NCBI GenBank assembly: GCA_905209725.1
Contig: CAJLTZ010000042.1
Span: 1 to 20,246, forward strand
Length of the DNA: 20,246 bases
Direction of reading: 5' to 3'
From: an uncultured Muribaculaceae bacterium
GTDB taxonomy: Bacteria > Bacteroidota > Bacteroidia > Bacteroidales > Muribaculaceae
Shown here: positions 15,415 through 20,246 of the stretch, piece by piece
How positions within the stretch are numbered: position 1 is the stretch's first letter
How the letters are laid out: the number at the start of each line of letters is the position of its first letter
Position numbers and translations under genes: made by a program
The notes under the pieces: generated by a model
The model's database searches: none
The model's input: only the letters and a program-made list of their open reading frames with translations
Told to the model about the DNA's origin: nothing

Positions 15415-15493
15415 AAAATTATTGAAGAGTATTTTTATACCTTCCATTATCTTGAACAGATTATCTTGATTATTACGGATTAAACTATATACT

Positions 15494-18094
15494 ATGAATT
15501 TTAACAATTTCACGATTAAATCGCAGGAGGTGGTCCAGAAGGCCATCGATTACGCGAAGGAGGCCGGCCAGCAGCAGATTGAGCCATTGCATCTGTTGAA
15601 GGCCATCTTCACGGAGGCTGATTCCATCGTCAATTTTATTTGCCAGAAGAACGGGATGACGCCGGCCGCTGTGAGACAACAGGTGGAAGCCGCTATCTCG
15701 CAATTACCCAAGGTTTCGGGCGGCGATGTCTATCTGAGCCGCGAGTCGAACGATGCCCTGCAGAAGGCTGTGGACTTCTCCAAGAAATCGGGCGACGAAT
15801 ATGTCTCGGTGGAGTCGATGCTCGCCGGAATTTTCCTCACTAAATGCAAGGCTTCACAGATTCTCAAGGACTCCGGACTGAGCGAGAATGGCCTGAAAGA
15901 GGCCATCAAGGAGCTCCGCAAAGGCAACACCGTAAAGGACCAGAGCGCCGAAGAGAGTTATCAGGCACTGAGCAAGTATTCCATCAACCTCAACGACCGG
16001 GCACGCAATGGCAAACTCGACCCGGTGATCGGCCGCGATGAGGAGATACGCCGTGTGCTCCAGATCCTTTCGCGCCGAACAAAGAATAATCCTATGCTTG
16101 TGGGCGAACCCGGCACCGGCAAGACAGCCATCGCCGAGGGTCTGGCAATGCGTATCGTCCGTGGCGACGTGCCTGAAAACCTGAAGTCGAAGCAGATCTA
16201 TTCGCTCGATATGGGGGCGCTTGTGGCAGGCGCCAAATACAAAGGTGAGTTTGAGGAGCGTCTGAAAGCTATTGTGAATGAGGTGACTCAGAGTGATGGC
16301 GAGATTATCCTTTTCATCGATGAGATTCATACGCTTGTGGGTGCAGGAAAGGGTGAAGGCGCCATGGATGCCGCCAATATCCTCAAACCGGCCCTGGCAC
16401 GTGGCGAACTTCGCTCTATCGGTGCCACCACCCTCGACGAATACCAGAAATATTTCGAAAAAGACAAGGCTCTTGAACGCCGCTTCCAGAAGGTGATGGT
16501 CGACGAGCCTGATGAACTTTCCGCCATTTCCATTCTCCGCGGCCTTAAGGAAAGATATGAGAATCACCACAAGGTGCGTATCAAAGATGAGGCCATCATC
16601 GCAGCCGTGCAGCTCAGTGTGCGCTACATCACCGACCGTTTCCTCCCCGACAAGGCCATCGACCTTATCGACGAGGCCGCCTCTAAACTTCGCCTTGAAA
16701 TGGACTCGCAGCCGCAGGCTCTCGACGAGGCTGCCCGCAAGATCAAACAACTCGAGATCGAACGCGAGGCAATCAAGCGTGAGAACGACACCTATAAGTT
16801 GAAAGAGATTGATGAGGATCTGGCCAACCTGCGCGACACAGAGAAATCCCTTCGTGCGAAATGGCAGGCTGAGAAAAACGAGATCAATAAGATTCAGCAG
16901 AACAAGATTGACATCGAGCAACTCAATTATGAGGCTGAGCGTGCCGAGCGCGAGGGTGACTATGCCAAGGTGGCCGAGATCCGCTATTCCCGCATCAAGC
17001 AGAAAGAGCAGGAAAATATCGAGATTCAGGCCAAACTGAAGGAACTTCAGGGCGAAGGCGCCATGATCAAGGAGGAGGTTGATGCGGAAGATATCGCCGA
17101 AGTGGTGAGCCGCTGGACCGGAATCCCCGTGAAGAAGATGGCACAGAGCGAGAAGGAGAAACTCCTGCATCTCGAGGAGGAACTTCACAAACGCGTAGTG
17201 GGTCAGGAGGACGCCATCCGCGCCGTCAGCGATGCAGTGCGCCGTTCGCGTGCCGGCCTTAACGACCCGCGCCGTCCGATAGGCAGCTTCATTTTCCTCG
17301 GCACCACAGGTGTGGGTAAGACTGAGCTCGCAAAGGCTCTTGCCGAATATCTTTTCGACGACGAGGACATGATGACGCGTATCGATATGTCGGAGTATAT
17401 GGAGAAGCATTCAGTGTCGCGTCTCGTAGGAGCGCCTCCGGGATACGTCGGTTACGAGGAGGGTGGTCAGCTCACTGAGGCTGTGCGCCGCAAACCTTAC
17501 AGCGTAGTGCTCTTCGATGAGATAGAGAAGGCAAATCCCGATGTTTTCAATATCCTTCTCCAGGTGCTCGACGATGGACGTCTCACCGACAACAAGGGGC
17601 GTTTCATCAACTTCAAGAACACTATCATTATCATGACCTCCAACATGGGAAGCGACATCATCCGCGAGAACTTCAAGGATTTCGCCGACAAGAAGGAGGA
17701 TGAGAAGGAGGAGATAATCGCCACCACGAAGCAGGATGTGATGGACCGTCTCAAACAGATAATCCGTCCGGAGTTCCTCAACCGTATCGACGAGACTGTG
17801 ATGTTCACGCCGCTCAATAAGAAGGAGATTCTCGAGATTGTAGAGCTTCAGGTTCGCAGCGTGAAGAAGATGCTTGCCGCCAACGGCATCAGTCTCGAGG
17901 TGACAAAGCCGGCACTCGACCTGCTCGCCGAGGATGGATATGATCCTGAGTTCGGTGCCCGTCCTGTGAAGCGTACCATTCAGCGCATGGTGCTCAATCA
18001 GCTGTCGAAGGATATCCTGGCGCAGAAGGTTGACCGTGAGCATCCCATCGTGATAGATGTAAAAGACGACAATTTAGTGTTTGTTAATAAATAA
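15494..18094 (+). CDS. clpB: ATP-dependent disaggregase ClpB
   Basis: This 866-residue AAA+ chaperone extracts and unfolds proteins from aggregates together with DnaK. The double Clp N-domain covers about 1-145. The first AAA+ module has Walker A GEPGTGKT (204-211), pore loop KYKGEF (248-253), Walker B ILFIDE (272-277) and arginine fingers near 329-330. A coiled-coil M domain (about 400-530), rich in charged Leu/Ile heptads, separates ClpB from ClpA/ClpC proteins. The second module has Walker A GTTGVGKT (603-610), the pore-loop segment GAPPGYVGYEEGG, and Walker B VVLFDE (671-676). The C-terminal D2-small domain includes YDPEFGARPVKRTIQ. No ClpP-binding loop was noticed. The gene appears monocistronic and ends at an intrinsic terminator. 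Confidence 0.97.
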   Translation: MNFNNFTIKSQEVVQKAIDYAKEAGQQQIEPLHLLKAIFTEADSIVNFICQKNGMTPAAVRQQVEAAISQLPKVSGGDVYLSRESNDALQKAVDFSKKSGDEYVSVESMLAGIFLTKCKASQILKDSGLSENGLKEAIKELRKGNTVKDQSAEESYQALSKYSINLNDRARNGKLDPVIGRDEEIRRVLQILSRRTKNNPMLVGEPGTGKTAIAEGLAMRIVRGDVPENLKSKQIYSLDMGALVAGAKYKGEFEERLKAIVNEVTQSDGEIILFIDEIHTLVGAGKGEGAMDAANILKPALARGELRSIGATTLDEYQKYFEKDKALERRFQKVMVDEPDELSAISILRGLKERYENHHKVRIKDEAIIAAVQLSVRYITDRFLPDKAIDLIDEAASKLRLEMDSQPQALDEAARKIKQLEIEREAIKRENDTYKLKEIDEDLANLRDTEKSLRAKWQAEKNEINKIQQNKIDIEQLNYEAERAEREGDYAKVAEIRYSRIKQKEQENIEIQAKLKELQGEGAMIKEEVDAEDIAEVVSRWTGIPVKKMAQSEKEKLLHLEEELHKRVVGQEDAIRAVSDAVRRSRAGLNDPRRPIGSFIFLGTTGVGKTELAKALAEYLFDDEDMMTRIDMSEYMEKHSVSRLVGAPPGYVGYEEGGQLTEAVRRKPYSVVLFDEIEKANPDVFNILLQVLDDGRLTDNKGRFINFKNTIIIMTSNMGSDIIRENFKDFADKKEDEKEEIIATTKQDVMDRLKQIIRPEFLNRIDETVMFTPLNKKEILEIVELQVRSVKKMLAANGISLEVTKPALDLLAEDGYDPEFGARPVKRTIQRMVLNQLSKDILAQKVDREHPIVIDVKDDNLVFVNK

Positions 18095-18127
18095 TATTGT
18101 AAGTTAAACAGAATATTTTGATGGTTT

Positions 18128-18164
18128 AAGAGCCGCTTTCGGGAGGAACGCGGCTCTTTTTTTT
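18128..18164 (+). terminator. rho-independent terminator of clpB
   Basis: AAGAGCCGC (18128-18136) pairs perfectly with GCGGCTCTT (18150-18158) around a 13-nt loop and runs into eight T (18157-18164). It starts 33 nt after the clpB stop. On the opposite strand the hairpin is followed by only two T, so it serves mainly clpB. Confidence 0.92.
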
Positions 18165-18179
18165 ATTTCCTTTTATAGG

Positions 18180-18198
18180 GCAGTCGCTCTGCGACTGG
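18180..18198. repeat. REP-like intergenic palindrome (CAGTCGC-TCT-GCGACTG)
   Basis: A perfect 7-bp stem with a TCT loop (18181-18197) sits between the clpB terminator and the convergent OmpP1 gene. The 19-mer matches the element at 14022-14040 except for one loop base. A further copy of the core CGCTCTGCG follows at 18206-18214. Confidence 0.7.
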
Positions 18199-18219
18199 TG
18201 GATTTCGCTCTGCGGCTTG

Positions 18220-19950
18220 TTAGAACTTGATGCCGATGGAGAGGGCGAGGCGATTGGTGTCGAATGTCAGTTTCTGGCGTACAAGGGAATTTGCGATGTC
18301 GCCGGCGTCGGGGCTGAAGGCGTAGTATTCAGAACTCTGGCGCTTGAACACGTATGCCAGGTCGGCATAGAAACCCTTGTAGCGATAGCCAAGACCTGCC
18401 GTTACAAAATTGGCATCATTGTCGAGAGTATAATTGGTGCGGACACCCACAGCATCGATGTATGCCGAGCGGGCAGAGTCAGAAACGGGAGATGTGGAGT
18501 AGCTGTAACCGGCACGGATGCTGAAGTTGGGGGTTACGCGCCATTCGCCACCTAAACGGATGGTGGAGGAGTTGCGGTAGATCTCGCGAATCTGGCTGTT
18601 GGCGTTGGAAATGGGGTCGGAAACCGACACCGGAGCACCCGGAGTGCGTGTGGCTGCCTTTTTCGGAGCATTTGCCATATAATCCCAATCATAACCCCAG
18701 TCGTAATCCCAGCCCCAGTCGTAACCCGGATCATAGGGATAATAATAGTCATAGTCGGGATTGCTGTATTTCATGTGTTTGTAGCCATTCCATTCATAAT
18801 CAAATGAAAGGATGAAACTATTGCCAATCACTCCGGCCACGCTGGCTATAATCTTCCAGGGGGTGCGGAAATTCACGTTGTCGTAGGCGCTCATGCCGCC
18901 GTTGGCATCCGCCGTGCCCTGCCCTCTTTTAAATGGATAGTTGAAATCGATATAGGCATAATCCATCGTCTGTTCCAGATTATAGAAGGTAGGCGTATGG
19001 AATGCAAATCCGAGGCGCAATTCCTGAATGGGCTTCACAATCACACCGAGCTGATAGTTGAAGCCGGTGCCGCTCATATGGTAGAGATCCTTGAGCGTCC
19101 AGTCGGCATCCATCTGCTCCACGCGGCCCTTACCCTCCTCGGGATTAAAGACATATGCGTCCTTTAGGTTTTCATTCCAGGAGGATTCAATGCGGTAGTC
19201 GAGCGAGGTGATGCCGAAATTCATACCCCAGTATACCACGTTGCTGATATTGCCGCCGATCACGATATTGTAGTCGTCGATGCTCCCCTTCTCGCGCACG
19301 CCGAATTTGCCATATCCGCTGGTGCCGTTGCCATATTGGCCATACCAGTTTGTGTTGCCATCTTTGTCAACATTGGGGTCAATGAGATAAGAAGCATATG
19401 CCATCACCGGAAGCCAGGGCACATATCTGTTGCCCACGGGATTGTAGGGGTCGTAGCCGTCTTCTCCGGCCACATCATCCTCGGTGAGCTGATATCCGTT
19501 GGCGATGCCTGCGATATAATTCGACAGCGACACCGGGAGATTATGAATAGTGCCGGAATATTTGCGGTCGAAGGAGGCACGCTTATTATATGTGAAGCCG
19601 AAATTGAGATTGGGCACGGCAGGCAAACCGAGTTTGAGAGTAGCCACACCGCCGATATTATTGAGGTTGAAGCGGTTGAGGCTGTTGTTGTTATAAGCCT
19701 TCGACTGGAGGAAATCCACATCGAGGGTCAGGCCGAGCTCGCTGCTGCGGTACACTCCGATTCCTGCAGGATTCTGGGAAAGGGATGAAAGGTCGCCCCC
19801 AAGAGCTCCGAATGCTCCGGCCATCGACATGAATCTAGCGGTGCCTCGCAGGTCGGATTGCGACATACGATAGGCGTCAATAGCGCTTTGGCTAAACAAA
19901 AGACACGGCATTGCTGCTGTGGCAAATAGGGTGCATATTAATCTTTTCAT
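18220..19950 (-). CDS. OmpP1/FadL/TodX-family outer-membrane protein
   Basis: This 576-residue protein has a signal peptide (about 1-20, MKRLICTLFATAAMPCLLFS). The mature N-terminus has the family segment LRGTARFMSMAGAFGALGGD, then LSSLSQNPAGIGVYRSSELG (32-74), which is the plug-like hatch of FadL-type channels in Bacteroidetes. The barrel strands end in RLALSIGIKF with a terminal Phe, the usual outer-membrane insertion signal. Such proteins are thought to pass hydrophobic substrates; the substrate here is unknown. Residues 399-424, in a late inter-strand loop, are almost wholly Tyr, Asp and Trp, and a basic TRTPG stretch follows. The gene begins 12 nt after the stop of an upstream repeat-protein gene, so the two are probably co-transcribed. 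Confidence 0.85.
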   Translation of the reverse strand: MKRLICTLFATAAMPCLLFSQSAIDAYRMSQSDLRGTARFMSMAGAFGALGGDLSSLSQNPAGIGVYRSSELGLTLDVDFLQSKAYNNNSLNRFNLNNIGGVATLKLGLPAVPNLNFGFTYNKRASFDRKYSGTIHNLPVSLSNYIAGIANGYQLTEDDVAGEDGYDPYNPVGNRYVPWLPVMAYASYLIDPNVDKDGNTNWYGQYGNGTSGYGKFGVREKGSIDDYNIVIGGNISNVVYWGMNFGITSLDYRIESSWNENLKDAYVFNPEEGKGRVEQMDADWTLKDLYHMSGTGFNYQLGVIVKPIQELRLGFAFHTPTFYNLEQTMDYAYIDFNYPFKRGQGTADANGGMSAYDNVNFRTPWKIIASVAGVIGNSFILSFDYEWNGYKHMKYSNPDYDYYYPYDPGYDWGWDYDWGYDWDYMANAPKKAATRTPGAPVSVSDPISNANSQIREIYRNSSTIRLGGEWRVTPNFSIRAGYSYSTSPVSDSARSAYIDAVGVRTNYTLDNDANFVTAGLGYRYKGFYADLAYVFKRQSSEYYAFSPDAGDIANSLVRQKLTFDTNRLALSIGIKF

Positions 19951-19962
19951 AGCATACAGAAT

Positions 19963-20246
19963 TTAACGTCTGCGACCGCTGTAGGTGCTGCGGGTTGCGC
20001 CTCCATAACTGCGACTGCCGCCAGAACTTCTGTAGCTGCTGCCCGAAGAACTGCTGCGGCCGGAATTGTAGCTGCGGCCGGAGTTGTAGGTTCGGGTGTT
20101 GCTGCCGGAGTTATAGTTGCGTGAGGAGTTGGAGTTGCGGTTGGAGTTATAACTGCGGTTGGAATTAGAGTTATAGCTGCGGTTGGAGTTATAACTGCGG
20201 TTGGAATTAGAGTTATAGCTGCGGTTGGAGTTATAACTGCGGTTGG
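19963..20246 (-). CDS. 3' end of a gene for a protein with an Asn/Ser/Arg/Tyr-rich repeat tail (partial)
   Basis: An open minus-strand frame enters from beyond 20246 and stops at TAA (19963-19965). The 94 visible codons encode only the C-terminus. First come alternating NRSYNS and NRSYNSNS units (about 5 units, 20137-20246). A degenerate bridge (NRNSNSSRNYNSG) follows, then Gly/Ser/Arg/Tyr-rich sequence with YNSGRSYNSGRSSSS, and a basic end GRRR. It has no Cys, no acidic residues and almost no hydrophobics, so the tail should be disordered and strongly positive. The frame stays open through every repeat, which supports real translation. The family and N-terminal domains lie outside the window, so function is unknown. 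The OmpP1 gene begins 12 nt downstream, implying an operon. Confidence 0.75.
   Translation of the reverse strand, partial: NRSYNSNRSYNSNSNRSYNSNRSYNSNSNRSYNSNRNSNSSRNYNSGSNTRTYNSGRSYNSGRSSSSGSSYRSSGGSRSYGGATRSTYSGRRR
20137..20246. repeat. exact 42-bp tandem repeat, about 2.6 copies, continuing past the window
   Basis: Copies at 20137-20178 and 20179-20220 are identical, and the 26 nt at 20221-20246 match the start of a third. Each unit begins GCGGTTGG and encodes 14 residues (NRSYNS plus NRSYNSNS) in the overlapping minus-strand gene. Silent codon choices (TCT versus TCC, AGT versus AGC) are kept at the same places in each copy, pointing to recent duplication. The unit is a multiple of three, so copy changes keep the frame. 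Confidence 0.95.

Larger units (their letters stand above)
15168..15493. other. divergent intergenic region between the ROK gene and clpB
   Basis: This 326-nt gap holds no convincing gene. From left to right it contains the ROK promoter (15198-15229), a GC-rich block (about 15255-15340) and an AT-rich stretch. The GC-rich block has the 10-bp palindrome CCGTGCACGG at 15257-15266 and the segment GGCGGAGCGAC at 15322-15332, which resembles the reverse complement of the palindromes at 14022 and 18180. The AT-rich stretch carries a 23-bp inverted repeat and a pair of 10-bp direct repeats leading to clpB. An 86-codon frame across it starts at TTG and runs through the palindromic block, so it was not accepted. 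Confidence 0.7.

Noticed and set aside
15223..15483. 86-codon frame in the ROK-clpB intergenic region
   Set aside because: It starts with TTG, has no ribosome-binding site, overlaps the ROK -33 box region and a palindromic block, and resembles no protein I know.
15854..17410. 518-codon - strand frame opposite clpB
   Set aside because: It mirrors clpB; its Leu/His-rich translation has no domain, and clpB motifs are intact on the + strand.
20137..20246. CRISPR array
   Set aside because: The 42-bp units abut one another with no spacers and are translated in frame, so this is a coding tandem repeat.

Overview
The window looks like part of a Bacteroidales chromosome. The best guess is a gut lineage such as Muribaculaceae or a relative, but this is inference from gene content and not proven. 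The pointers are TAnnTTTG-type promoter boxes, weak or absent Shine-Dalgarno sites, a BtuB/BtuG pair, a hut pathway using a fused formiminotransferase-cyclodeaminase and a long-form urocanase, and OmpP1/FadL and DUF3108 proteins of the Bacteroidetes kind. No mobile element, CRISPR array, tRNA or rRNA was seen.

Region 1 (1-5649, + strand) is a vitamin B12 uptake locus. A promoter and a cobalamin riboswitch precede btuB (TonB-dependent outer-membrane transporter), a btuG-like surface lipoprotein with a predicted beta-propeller fold, a btuF-like substrate-binding lipoprotein and the permease btuC. Together they would capture corrinoid at the cell surface, pull it through the outer membrane and hand it to an inner-membrane ABC permease. 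The ATPase gene btuD is not in the window. A period-7 tandem repeat lies between btuF and btuC.

Region 2 (5755-13875, - strand) is a tightly packed six-gene run, read from high to low coordinate: hutU, ftcD, hutI, hutH, a TM1586-type nitroreductase and a DUF3108 protein. Gaps are 19-29 nt, and ftcD/hutI overlap by one base. The four hut enzymes form a complete route from histidine to glutamate, with the formimino group passed to tetrahydrofolate. The last two genes are not standard hut members but look co-transcribed. The leader ahead of hutU has a promoter, a hairpin and a palindrome.

Region 3 (13876-18219) holds a ROK-family sugar kinase (- strand) and the disaggregase clpB (+ strand), which are divergently transcribed from a 326-nt intergenic region. 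That region contains a good ROK promoter and a long inverted repeat upstream of clpB. clpB ends at a strong intrinsic terminator. Related palindromes with the core CGCTCYGCG recur on both sides of this block.

Region 4 (18220-20246, - strand) has an OmpP1/FadL-type outer-membrane protein with a striking Tyr/Asp/Trp-rich insert. Twelve nt upstream is the end of a gene whose product finishes in Asn/Ser/Arg/Tyr repeats, encoded by an exact 42-bp tandem repeat that runs off the window.

The core gene functions are familiar. The less explained parts are the 42-bp repeat protein, the aromatic/acidic insert, the two extra genes on the hut operon, the intergenic palindrome family and the inverted repeat before clpB.
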